The notes under the pieces were generated by a model. It saw only the letters and a list, made by a program, of their open reading frames with translations. It made no database searches and was not told the origin of the DNA. Positions 1-6,530 of a stretch of DNA of 6,530 nt are shown piece by piece. This stretch comes from JAHBXL01 sp038247555. GTDB lineage: Bacteria; Planctomycetota; Phycisphaerae; Phycisphaerales; UBA1924. Numbering within the stretch: position 1 is the first letter of the stretch; every line of letters begins with the position of its first letter. Position numbers and translations under genes: made by a program. The DNA lies in contig JBBRUT010000182.1 in assembly GCA_038247555.1 (NCBI GenBank), positions 1 through 6,530 on the forward strand. Direction: 5' to 3'.

Positions 1-52
1 CTACACGCTGCATCAGATCCCGAAGGATGAGCCGAAGGTGGCGGCGAGGTGA
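1..52 (+). CDS. C-terminal end of an unidentified protein (partial)
   Basis: Only the last 16 codons and a TGA stop (50-52) of a + strand gene are inside the window; its start lies off the left edge. The peptide ends YTLHQIPKDEPKVAAR. This frame is chosen over the other two because most of its third positions are G or C, as in the other genes here, while the competing frames have mixed third positions and stop at 30 and 60. The tail is hydrophilic and carries no recognisable motif, so no function is proposed. It is convergent with the oxidoreductase gene that ends at 169. Confidence 0.5.
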   Translation, partial: YTLHQIPKDEPKVAAR

Positions 53-70
53 GGCGGGCTGAAGGCGGGT

Positions 71-158
71 ACGCAGAGAACACAGAGGGGACGCAGAGGT
101 CGCGGAGCGAGCCAATGGTCATCGCTGCGCTGCCGAGCCCTCTCTGTGACGCCATTGG
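71..158. repeat. Family A repeat: CAGAG units and an inverted partner
   Basis: Four units in a row (acgcagaga, acacagagggg, acgcagagg, tcgcggagc; 71-108) are followed by a short opposite-strand copy, ctctctgtgac, at 140-150. A perfect 7-base inverted pair, ccaatgg at 112-118 and ccattgg at 152-158, lies between and beyond them. The pairing of 81-87 with 142-148 and the pairing of the ccaatgg arms cross each other, so they are alternative folds rather than one stem. The block sits between two convergent stop codons, beginning 18 bases after the + strand stop at 52. It may end transcripts from one or both sides, but no T-tract is present. Confidence 0.6.
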
Positions 159-168
159 ACGGGCTTGA

Positions 169-1410
169 TCAAGAGAACTTCGCGTCGGTCCACTTGCGGT
201 CTGATTGCGAGCTCTCGACTGTCTTTTCGATGAAATGGACGCCGCGGGCACCTTCGTCGAGGGTGGGGTAGTCGAGCGCGGGGCCACCTGTTCCTGCTGC
301 GGCGGAGCCAAGCCCCCCGCTGCTTCCTGCCTTACCACCACTCACCACTCGCGACTCGCCATTCGCCCGCACCATCGCCTCGAACGCGCCGCGATAGATG
401 TTGGCGAAGGCTTCGAGGAATGCTTCGGGGTGGCCGCTGGGGATGCGCGTCGCGGCCTGCGCGGCGGGGCAGAGGTAGGCGTTGCCGCGGCGGAGAACCT
501 GCTCGGGTTTGCCATCGAGCCGGAAGTACAGCGCGTTGGGCTCTTCCTGCCGCCATTCGAGGCCGGCCCTGGTGCCCCAGATGCGGATGCGGAGGTCGTT
601 CTCGCCGCCGATGCAGACCTGGGAGCAGGTGAGGATGCCGCGGGCGCCGTTGGAGAGGCGCAGGAGGAGGTTGGCATCGTCATCGAGCTGGCGGCCGGGG
701 ACGAAGCTGGTGAGGTCAGCGCAGATGTGGGTGATGTCGAGGCCGGTGATGTAGCGGAGGAGGTGCTCGGCGTGCGAGCCGATGTCGCCGATCGCGCCGC
801 CGATGCCGGCGCGCTTGGGGTCGGTTCGCCAGTCGGCCTGCTTCTGGCCCCCTCCACCCGTCTGCTCAAGCTTCGAAGCGAGCCAGCCTTGGTTGTACTC
901 GACGATGACCTTGCGGATCTCGCCCAGATCACCCGCCCCGATCATGTGCTTTGCCTGCTTCACCATCGGGTAGCCGGAGTAGTTGTAGGTGACGGCAAAT
1001 ACGCCGCCGCCGCTGGCCTGCGCTGCCGCGAGTTCGCGGGCTTCGGCGGTGTTGATGCACAGGGGCTTGTCGCAGATGACATGGAAGCCTGCTCGCGCGA
1101 ACGCGCCGGCGATCGGGGCGTGGGCGTGGTTGGGCGTGACGACGGTGACGAAGTCGATGCGCGAGTCCGGCCCCTCACCGACCTGCCTCGCGAGCTCGCG
1201 CCCGAGCATCTCCTGCCATGTGCCGTAGTTGCGGTCATCTGGCAAGTTCCACGGCGACTCGCGGCCAGATTCCTTGGCGCGAACCGGATCGCTGGACATG
1301 CAGCCGGCGACAAGCTGCGCGCGGCCGTCGAGCGTCGCGGCCATGCGGTGCACTGCGCCGATGAAGGCTCCCTTGCCGCCACCGATGATGCCCATTTTCA
1401 GTTTGTGCAT
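169..1410 (-). CDS. Gfo/Idh/MocA family NAD(P)-dependent oxidoreductase
   Basis: The 413-residue protein is a predicted cytoplasmic dehydrogenase of the glucose-fructose oxidoreductase/inositol dehydrogenase family. Seen: an N-terminal Rossmann start, MGIIGGGKGAFIG (residues 6-18); VVTPNHAHAPIA (90-101), the usual strand and helix before the active site; CDKP at 113-116, the family's (E/D)KP motif with the catalytic lysine K115; and GDIGSH at 208-213, with D209 and H213 in the substrate-binding position. The family oxidises or reduces sugars and cyclitols; the substrate cannot be read from sequence. The start at 1410 is chosen because the Rossmann strand follows within six residues; an upstream ATG in frame (1578) would translate repeat DNA. 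No clear Shine-Dalgarno is seen. Oddity: about residues 351-379 form a Gly/Ser/Ala-rich insertion encoded partly by a heptad repeat. The gene lies 229 bases downstream of the isomerase gene on the same strand, probably functionally linked. Confidence 0.93.
   Translation of the reverse strand: MHKLKMGIIGGGKGAFIGAVHRMAATLDGRAQLVAGCMSSDPVRAKESGRESPWNLPDDRNYGTWQEMLGRELARQVGEGPDSRIDFVTVVTPNHAHAPIAGAFARAGFHVICDKPLCINTAEARELAAAQASGGGVFAVTYNYSGYPMVKQAKHMIGAGDLGEIRKVIVEYNQGWLASKLEQTGGGGQKQADWRTDPKRAGIGGAIGDIGSHAEHLLRYITGLDITHICADLTSFVPGRQLDDDANLLLRLSNGARGILTCSQVCIGGENDLRIRIWGTRAGLEWRQEEPNALYFRLDGKPEQVLRRGNAYLCPAAQAATRIPSGHPEAFLEAFANIYRGAFEAMVRANGESRVVSGGKAGSSGGLGSAAAGTGGPALDYPTLDEGARGVHFIEKTVESSQSDRKWTDAKFS
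336..370. repeat. Family B heptad array inside the oxidoreductase gene
   Basis: Five consecutive 7-base units read on the + strand as caccact, caccact, cgcgact, cgccatt and cgcccgc. On the coding strand they are of the type GAGTGGT/GAGTCGC. They encode about residues 348-358, at the start of a low-complexity stretch that continues to about residue 379 and includes a run of six C at 313-318. The flanking protein sequence on both sides is typical for the family, so the block looks like an in-frame addition near the C-terminus. Confidence 0.6.
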
Positions 1411-1429
1411 GGTTGAATCTCGAAGGCGG

Positions 1430-1628
<199 letters not shown>

Positions 1629-1639
1629 GCTGACTCTCT

Positions 1640-2665
<1,026 letters not shown>

Positions 2666-2697
2666 GGTGAGTTCCGGGGGATGAGGGACCGAGGGAT

Positions 2698-2769
2698 CGA
2701 GAAGAATGAAGAAGAAGAAGAGCCAGAAACAGAAAGGGCGGGAGGAAAGACAGGAAGCAAAGGCAGGAG
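2698..2769. other. Polypurine tract in the divergent gap
   Basis: About 70 bases of the + strand are almost entirely purine, including runs of gaa/aag triplets near 2710-2720. On the sense strand of the isomerase gene this is a CT-rich leader 35 to 105 bases before the start codon. It lies between divergently transcribed genes, where promoters for both should be, yet I could not find a convincing -35/-10 pair on either strand. It may be an untranslated leader or simply low-complexity spacer. Confidence 0.5.
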
Positions 2770-2812
2770 CCCCCTCCCCCGGCTGCGCCGGGACCTCCCC
2801 CGTGGGGGAGGT
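2770..2812. repeat. GC-rich double-palindrome (REP-like element)
   Basis: Two perfect inverted repeats sit side by side. The first is cccggc-tgc-gccggg (2778-2792). The second is acctccccc-gt-gggggaggt (2793-2812). A copy of ccccctccccc (2770-2780) just before the first could pair instead with the right arm of the second, giving a nested cruciform. The compact GC-rich architecture resembles REP-type palindromes, which are scattered in intergenic DNA and in some genomes are moved by RAYT transposases. No such transposase is in this window. The position between two divergent starts makes a terminator role for neighbouring genes unlikely. Confidence 0.6.
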
Positions 2813-2901
2813 TGGGGAAAAAGGCCACATAGACGGCGAAGCGGGGCGTCGCCCATAGGTGGAGTCGAAGGCCAGCGTACCACACGCACTACGATCCGTC
2901 G

Positions 2902-3708
2902 ATGGCCGCGACGCACAGGGAACTGCCGGTAATTGATCTTGGCCGCATGGAGTACGCCGCGGCGTACGCGGTGCAGCAGGTGCATCACGCGGAGGTTCTG
3001 GCTTTGCGGGAGAACCCGGAGGCGGGAGAGGCGCCGGGGCGGATTCTGCTGGTCGAGCATGACCCGGCGGTGATCACGGTGAGCCAGCGGAAGGATGCGC
3101 GGCAGCACCTGGTGGCGACGCCGGAAACGCTGTCGCGGCATGGCGTGACGGTCGCGGAGACCGATCGCGGCGGGGACATCACGTATCACGGACCGGGGCA
3201 GTTGGTGGTGTACCCGATCATCGATCTGAACGCACACAAGCTGCGGCTGCATGACTACATGCGGCTGCTGGAGGATGCGGTGATTGATGCGCTGGCGGAG
3301 TTTGGCGTGCGGGGGCAGCGCGATGCGGGCGCAACGGGGGTGTGGGTCGGGGGGAAGTGGGATGTGGCCCCCCCGAGTGGGATTGCGGATGTGGAAGAGG
3401 AGGAGCCAAAGCCAAAGGCAAAGATCTGCGCGATGGGAGTGAGGGTGCGGCGGTGGGTATCGATGCACGGGCTTGCGCTCAACGTCACGACGAATCTTGA
3501 GCACTTCAAGCTGATCGTGCCGTGCGGGCTGGCGGGGCGGCCGGTGACGAGCCTGCGCGAGCTGCTGGGGAAGAAGTGCCCGGAGATGGGACGCGTGAAG
3601 CAGGTGCTCGCGGGCACACTCAATGCGCGGCTGGAGCAGGCGAAAGCTCAAACTTCTGGGGAAGGAACATCGGACGGATCGCGAGACATTCACCACGGGG
3701 TGCACTGA
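2902..3708 (+). CDS. lipB: Octanoyl-[ACP]:protein N-octanoyltransferase LipB
   Basis: LipB moves octanoate from acyl carrier protein to the lipoyl-domain lysine of 2-oxoacid dehydrogenases or glycine cleavage H protein, the first step of endogenous lipoate assembly, in the cytoplasm. Seen: the family signature RGGDITYHGPGQLVVYP (89-105); K174 in AKICAMGVRV; and C208 in FKLIVPCGLAGRPVTSL. The K-to-C spacing is 34 residues, as between K135 and C169 of E. coli LipB, so both catalytic residues are present. The protein is long for the family at 268 residues. The excess is an acidic/lysine-rich insertion at about 153-172, just before the catalytic lysine and encoded by heptad-repeat DNA, plus a polar C-terminal tail whose last codons come from a Family A repeat. 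The ATG at 2902 is chosen because LPVIDLGRMEY follows; no Shine-Dalgarno is visible. No lipA is adjacent. Confidence 0.95.
   Translation: MAATHRELPVIDLGRMEYAAAYAVQQVHHAEVLALRENPEAGEAPGRILLVEHDPAVITVSQRKDARQHLVATPETLSRHGVTVAETDRGGDITYHGPGQLVVYPIIDLNAHKLRLHDYMRLLEDAVIDALAEFGVRGQRDAGATGVWVGGKWDVAPPSGIADVEEEEPKPKAKICAMGVRVRRWVSMHGLALNVTTNLEHFKLIVPCGLAGRPVTSLRELLGKKCPEMGRVKQVLAGTLNARLEQAKAQTSGEGTSDGSRDIHHGVH
3354..3401. repeat. Decayed Family B heptad array inside lipB
   Basis: Reading in sevens gives gaagtgg, gatgtgg, ccccccc, then a six-base gagtgg, gattgcg, gatgtgg and aagagga. Units gatgtgg and gaagtgg are identical to units in the array at 5773-5812. The array is followed by a hexamer-like stretch (gccaaa, gccaaa, ggcaaa; 3404-3421). 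Together these encode the extra segment of LipB between GGK and AKICAMG. The seven-C run at 3368-3374 is a potential slippage site in an otherwise intact frame. Confidence 0.6.
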
Positions 3709-3819
3709 GAGCACGGAGAGCGAGAGCGAAGAGTTTCAAGCAACCAGGACTCGGGCTGGAGGGCCGGCACCCAGTTCGGTGCTTCTCTGCTCAGTGGCCT
3801 CCGTGATCTCCGTGGTAAA
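3689..3819. repeat. Family A element with 30-base terminal inverted repeats
   Basis: The left arm (3689-3718, starting ttcaccacgg) matches the reverse complement of the right arm (3790-3819, starting tttaccacgg) at 22 of 30 positions with no gaps. Both arms show three units of CACNGAG type spaced nine bases apart. The left arm overlaps the lipB 3' end, so the lipB stop (3706-3708) is inside the repeat. The right arm ends 11 bases before the OmpH-like stop codon on the other strand. A small hairpin gcacc-cagttc-ggtgc (3767-3782) lies in the centre. The position between two convergent genes suggests a two-way transcript end, though no T-tract follows any stem. Confidence 0.65.
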
Positions 3820-3830
3820 GACCTTTGACT

Positions 3831-4460
3831 TCAGTCCAGCTTCAGGTCGGCCTTCACTTCTTCGGTGATGTCGCTGCCTTCGGGGGCGACGGTGATGGGC
3901 CGGCCGAGGAACGCCTCGACGAGGCGCTCGGGGTCGGTGGTTTTGATTTCCTTCTCGGCGGTGCGCGAGGCGATGACGTGGGTGTAGCCGAGCCGCTCGG
4001 CGACGGCGGCGGCGGAGCTCTTCACTTCCTCGAAGGCATTCACGTACTGCTTGGCGACGAAGTCGGTGTAATCCTGCTGCGCCTTGCCGCGGAGCAGGGC
4101 AAACTCGCTGCGCTTGCGCTGGAAGGTGCGGGCCTTCTCCTGCGCGGCTTCATCCTTGGGGTCGGCGTCTTTGAGTTCATTCTCGAGCGCGACCAGTTCA
4201 TCTTCGAGCGGCTTCATGCGGAGGCGGATGCGTTCTTCCTCGGCTTTGCGGGGCGCATCGAAGCGTTCACCGGTGACGAACTTCTCGACCAGCTCGTAGA
4301 CATCGCAGGTGGCGATGCGGGCGGAGACGGGCTCCGCGCCGACCATCGCGGATGCGCTGCGGGTTGACGCCGCGGCGGTCGCGGCGAACTGCGGGCGCAG
4401 GGCGAGGATGATGCAGGCGAGCAGTGCGCCGTAGACGAAGAGACGTTCCCTGGTCTTCAT
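3831..4460 (-). CDS. OmpH/Skp-like periplasmic protein
   Basis: The 209-residue protein has the layout of the OmpH/Skp chaperone family, which holds unfolded outer-membrane proteins in the periplasm. Seen: basic N-terminus MKTRER followed by a hydrophobic segment (8-22), read as a signal peptide or membrane anchor; RIATCDVYELVEKF (49-61), matching the family's opening strand and helix; a highly charged, probably coiled-coil helix (about 70-150, rich in E, K, R and A); then GYTHVIAS (158-165), matching the second strand of the Skp body. E. coli Skp is about 160 residues, so this version is somewhat longer, with an acidic C-terminal tail. The start at 4460 is chosen because the signal-like segment follows directly. 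Its usual partners (bamA, lpxD) are not beside it here, so this may be one of several paralogues. A general coiled-coil exported protein is the alternative reading. Confidence 0.78.
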   Translation of the reverse strand: MKTRERLFVYGALLACIILALRPQFAATAAASTRSASAMVGAEPVSARIATCDVYELVEKFVTGERFDAPRKAEEERIRLRMKPLEDELVALENELKDADPKDEAAQEKARTFQRKRSEFALLRGKAQQDYTDFVAKQYVNAFEEVKSSAAAVAERLGYTHVIASRTAEKEIKTTDPERLVEAFLGRPITVAPEGSDITEEVKADLKLD

Positions 4461-4585
4461 GGTGGGTTCTCGGCTTGCCGGAAGTGCCCGGCTGGAGGTG
4501 CTGGGGGATGCGGGAAGCGGACGGGAGGTGCAGATATATGCGTCAAGAGGGTATGCTTGGAGCCCTGGTACCCGGTGTTTCTGCT

Positions 4586-4589
4586 GGAG
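4586..4589 (+). promoter_or_regulatory. Ribosome binding site deciding the aminopeptidase start
   Basis: GGAG lies six bases before the ATG at 4596. An in-frame TTG at 4557 would add 13 residues with no family match and no purine-rich site at a proper distance, so the ATG is preferred. It is the clearest Shine-Dalgarno in the window; most other genes here have none. Confidence 0.6.
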
Positions 4590-4595
4590 TTCCCC

Positions 4596-5768
4596 ATGCG
4601 CGACCCGCGTCTTGACAAGCTGTCCGATGTTCTGGTTCGATACTCCGCCCGCGTGAAGAAGGGCGATGTGGTGAGTATTCAGGCCGAACCGGTGGCGATG
4701 CCGCTGATCGAGGCGATGTACGAAGCGGTGCTGCGCGTCGGCGGGAATCCGTACTGGGTGCCGCGGGCGGAGAATCTGCACGAGTTGCTGCTATCGCAGG
4801 GGAGCGATGAGCAGATCAGCTTCTTGAACCCGGCGGAGCTGCACCGCGTGCAGACGGTGGATGTGCACTTTGGCTTCTGGGCGGAGGTGAACAGCCGGTA
4901 CCTGAGCGGCGTGGATGCCGGGAAGATCGCCAAGCATCAGGCGGCGCGGAAGCCGTGGTTCAAGGTGTTCATGGAGCGCGCGGCCAAGGCGCAGACCAAC
5001 GAGCCCGGCGGGCTGCGATGGTGCGGCACGGCGTACCCGACGCAGGGCGCTGCGCAGGATGCGGAGATGTCGCTCCGGCAGTATGAGGACTTTGTGTTCC
5101 GTGCGGGGCTGCTGCACCTGCCCGACCCGGTGGCGGCGTGGGAACAGGTGCACATCAAGCAGGAGCGCGTGCGCGAGTATTTGCAGGGGAAGAAGAACCT
5201 GCGCTTCCGCGTGCCCGCGGCGGATGGGCACGATGGTACCGATCTGCGCGTGGATGTCTCGAAGGGGATCTGGATCAACTGCGCGGGGCACGAGAACTTC
5301 CCCGATGGCGAGGTGTTTGCGGGGCCGACGGGCGTTGATGGGCATGTGAACTACACGTTCCCGGCGGTGTATCAGGGGCGCGAGGTGGATGGTGTGCGGC
5401 TGGTGTTCGAGGCGGGGCGGGTTGTCGATGCGAGCGCGAAGAAGAACGAGGAGTACCTGATCAAGATGCTGGATCAGGATGCGGGCGCGAGGAACCTTGG
5501 TGAGATCGCGATCGGCACGAACTACTCGATCAAGGGCTTCACGAAGAACACGCTGTTTGATGAGAAGATCGGCGGGACGTTTCACGCCGCGGTGGGTGCG
5601 GGATACCCGGAGAGCGGCAGCACGAACGAGAGCGGTCTGCACTGGGACATGGTGTGCGACCTGCGGCCCTGTGCGGGAGCATCCGGCGGCGGGACGATCG
5701 AGGCGGATGGGGAGGTGTTCCACAAGGATGGGCAGTTCTTGCGGGATGGGTGGCCGGGGAGGGAGTGA
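4596..5768 (+). CDS. M29 family metallo-aminopeptidase
   Basis: The 390-residue protein is a predicted cytoplasmic aminopeptidase of family M29 (thermophilic aminopeptidase, AmpS/AmpT type), which removes N-terminal residues from peptides with two bound metal ions. Seen: the family opening MRDPRLDKLSDVLVRYSARV with KKGD (1-24); NFPDGEVF (234-241) with E239; LGEIAIGTN (301-309) with E303; GGTFHAAVGAGYPE (326-339) with H330 and Y337; and SGLHWDMVCDLR (346-357) with H349 and D351. By family pattern E239, E303, H330, H349 and D351 are the candidate metal ligands, so all appear present. Length is close to the usual 400 or so. The C-terminal GTIEADGEVFHKDGQF is the normal last strand pair. It is divergent from the OmpH-like gene and convergent with the ArsR-type gene, whose open frame runs antisense through its last 187 bases. 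Confidence 0.95.
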   Translation: MRDPRLDKLSDVLVRYSARVKKGDVVSIQAEPVAMPLIEAMYEAVLRVGGNPYWVPRAENLHELLLSQGSDEQISFLNPAELHRVQTVDVHFGFWAEVNSRYLSGVDAGKIAKHQAARKPWFKVFMERAAKAQTNEPGGLRWCGTAYPTQGAAQDAEMSLRQYEDFVFRAGLLHLPDPVAAWEQVHIKQERVREYLQGKKNLRFRVPAADGHDGTDLRVDVSKGIWINCAGHENFPDGEVFAGPTGVDGHVNYTFPAVYQGREVDGVRLVFEAGRVVDASAKKNEEYLIKMLDQDAGARNLGEIAIGTNYSIKGFTKNTLFDEKIGGTFHAAVGAGYPESGSTNESGLHWDMVCDLRPCAGASGGGTIEADGEVFHKDGQFLRDGWPGRE

Positions 5769-6187
5769 GTTGGATGTGGGATGTCGGATGTCGGAAGTGG
5801 GAAGGCGGAAGATTTCAAGGCCGTACGCAGAGGTCGCAGAGACGACGCAGAGCAGCCGGTCGCAGTTTGAAAGGCCCCCTCAAAGACTTGCTTCGTGCGG
5901 CCCTTCCCCCCACCTCCCCCTCCACCCCGCAGCATCTCCGCGTTCCCTGCCAGCTCGTATAGCCGGTGCCCGTCCCGATACGTTGCGATGACCACGCCCG
6001 CCTTACGCAGCTCCGACAGGTGCTTGCTGACTGTCGGCTGATCCAGGTCCAGCAGGTTGGCGAGTGTTCCCACATCCCACCGCCCGGTCCCCAACCGGAA
6101 CATCAACTCGTACCGCACACCCGCGGCGTTCGCCACCGCCTTCAGCACCTGATGCAGCTCCCGCGGCAAGGTCGCCGTAGTTTCCAC
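5582..6187 (-). CDS. ArsR-type winged-helix transcriptional regulator with a read-through tail
   Basis: Residues 10-79 fit an ArsR-family DNA-binding domain: ELHQVLKAVANAAGVRYELM, then GTLANLLDLDQPTVSKHLSEL (helix-turn-helix, about 40-60), RKAGVVIATYRDG and HRLYELA (the wing). No cysteine pair of the ArsR/SmtB metal sites is seen in the core, so the inducer is unknown. The conserved part ends near M85 (5933). After a run of seven glycines the frame stays open through two repeat arrays and antisense through the aminopeptidase 3' end to a stop at 5582. That tail of about 110 residues has no family character and is probably not native. One extra G in the G-tract would give a stop at 5880-5882 and a 102-residue protein, normal for the family. 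The start is uncertain: GTG at 6187 follows AGGCGGAAGG; TTG at 6169 or GTG at 6412 are alternatives. Not coupled to a recognisable target. Confidence 0.75.
   Translation of the reverse strand: METTATLPRELHQVLKAVANAAGVRYELMFRLGTGRWDVGTLANLLDLDQPTVSKHLSELRKAGVVIATYRDGHRLYELAGNAEMLRGGGGGGGKGRTKQVFEGAFQTATGCSASSLRPLRTALKSSAFPLPTSDIPHPTHSLPGHPSRKNCPSLWNTSPSASIVPPPDAPAQGRRSHTMSQCRPLSFVLPLSGYPAPTAA
5773..5812. repeat. Family B heptad array directly after the aminopeptidase stop
   Basis: Units in sequence are gatgtgg, gatgtcg, gatgtcg, gaagtgg, gaaggcg, then a partial gaaga. The array starts five bases after the TGA at 5766-5768. It has no stop in the opposite-strand frame used by the ArsR-type gene, where it reads as a proline- and serine-rich peptide (FPLPTSDIPHPTHS). 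It is the best-preserved heptad array of the window. Confidence 0.75.
5825..5855. repeat. Family A array without a visible inverted partner
   Basis: Three units (acgcagagg, tcgcagaga, cgacgcagag) plus a remnant lie between the aminopeptidase stop and the ArsR-type core. Unlike the other Family A loci, I find no opposite-orientation arm within the next 150 bases. The missing arm could have been lost, or the array could be a solo copy. Confidence 0.55.
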
Positions 6188-6333
6188 GGCCTTCCGCCTG
6201 CGGGCTCGCCGCAGCGAGAGCGGTACGGAATCTGCATCTTCACCGCATACGCCTTCATCCTCCCTGCTCGCCCTGCACGCAGCAACAGGCCGCTCTTTCG
6301 GCCGCTCATTCGATGGTGCGGCATCGCCTTGCG

Positions 6334-6530
6334 TCACCTCGCCCGAGCGTCCACGCCGCGGGCCTGACGAACCGCTTCTCCCGCCCCCTCCGGCCGGAGC
6401 TTCATTGTCCACAGCACACCTCCGCCTGCCTTGGGCCGTACGAAGAGGTCAACCCGCGCACTCGCACGCACGCGCCCCCCGCCCCCTACGCCCTCCCCTT
6501 CGCCGGTCACCGATGCCAAGCCGCGCCCCC
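6334..6530 (-). CDS. Possible 3' end of an unidentified gene (partial)
   Basis: A - strand frame is open from the right edge of the window to a stop at 6334-6336. It contains VDLFVRPKAGGGVLWTMK, which looks like a pair of beta strands, followed by a Gly/Arg/Ala-rich end. Third positions are mostly G or C but less strictly than in the clear genes, and the region is low in complexity (runs of C, gcacgcac repeats), so chance openness is quite possible. If real, it would be a C-terminus lying upstream of the ArsR-type gene on the same strand. The rest of 6188-6530 shows no other gene; it holds two direct copies of ggccgctc at 6288-6295 and 6300-6307. Confidence 0.25.
   Translation of the reverse strand, partial: GRGLASVTGEGEGVGGGGRVRASARVDLFVRPKAGGGVLWTMKLRPEGAGEAVRQARGVDARAR

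Noticed and set aside
205..1416. Long + strand open frame opposite the oxidoreductase gene
   Set aside because: Its product is Ala/Gly/Val/Asp-rich with no domain pattern. It is the mirror of a clear Gfo/Idh/MocA gene in GC-rich DNA.
2952..2967. Perfect 16-base palindrome gtacgccgcggcgtac
   Set aside because: It lies inside lipB and follows from codons for the symmetrical peptide YAAAY; no sign of a binding site.
3368..3374. Phase variation of lipB through a seven-C run
   Set aside because: The frame is intact and the run is short; switching off lipoylation would probably be harmful. There is no evidence beyond the homopolymer.
3767..3782. Small hairpin gcacc-cagttc-ggtgc as an intrinsic terminator
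   Set aside because: The stem is only five base pairs and no T-run follows on either strand.
4531..4557. Promoter elements in the OmpH/aminopeptidase divergent gap (tatatg, tatgct; ttgacg on the - strand)
   Set aside because: It is the only AT-rich patch, but no -35/-10 pair has acceptable spacing on either strand.
4791..5723. - strand open frame opposite the aminopeptidase
   Set aside because: Arg/His/Leu-rich shadow; the + strand carries all expected M29 motifs.

Overview
The window is high-GC DNA with coding third positions dominated by G and C. The gene content (a TIM-barrel sugar isomerase beside a Gfo/Idh/MocA oxidoreductase, an OmpH/Skp-like envelope chaperone, an M29 aminopeptidase, LipB) fits a Gram-negative environmental bacterium. 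My best guess is a planctomycete, perhaps of the Phycisphaerae. That is inference from gene style only; there is no rRNA or other marker. I see no tRNA, rRNA, CRISPR array, transposase or phage gene.

Layout, left to right: the last 16 codons of an unidentified + strand gene (1-52); a Gfo/Idh/MocA oxidoreductase (169-1410, -); a xylose-isomerase-like TIM-barrel protein (1640-2665, -), transcribed ahead of the oxidoreductase; a divergent gap with a polypurine tract and a GC-rich palindrome (2666-2901); lipB (2902-3708, +), convergent with an OmpH/Skp-like gene (3831-4460, -); a short divergent gap; an M29 aminopeptidase (4596-5768, +), convergent with an ArsR-type winged-helix regulator (5582-6187, -; conserved core 5933-6187); and GC-rich sequence to the right edge that may hold the 3' end of another - strand gene.

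The isomerase and oxidoreductase probably act together on a sugar or cyclitol. The other genes look like unlinked housekeeping functions: lipoylation, envelope protein folding, peptide turnover and a local regulator.

The most unusual content is repeats. Family A consists of roughly 9-base units of the type CACAGAG/CACGGAG. It occurs in all four gaps that contain a gene 3' end and in neither divergent gap. Two of these loci are bounded by facing arms that match as terminal inverted repeats: 33/39 at 1430-1468 with 1591-1628, and 22/30 at 3689-3718 with 3790-3819. The elements stop or start within a few bases of stop codons, and one supplies the end of lipB. Family B is a 7-base repeat (GATGTGG, GATGTCG, GAAGTGG, GAGTGGT). 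It lies directly after the aminopeptidase stop and also inside lipB and the oxidoreductase gene, where it coincides with in-frame, low-complexity protein insertions. I infer non-autonomous, stop-codon-hugging palindromic elements plus heptad arrays that can enter genes. Whether they move or act on RNA cannot be told from one window.
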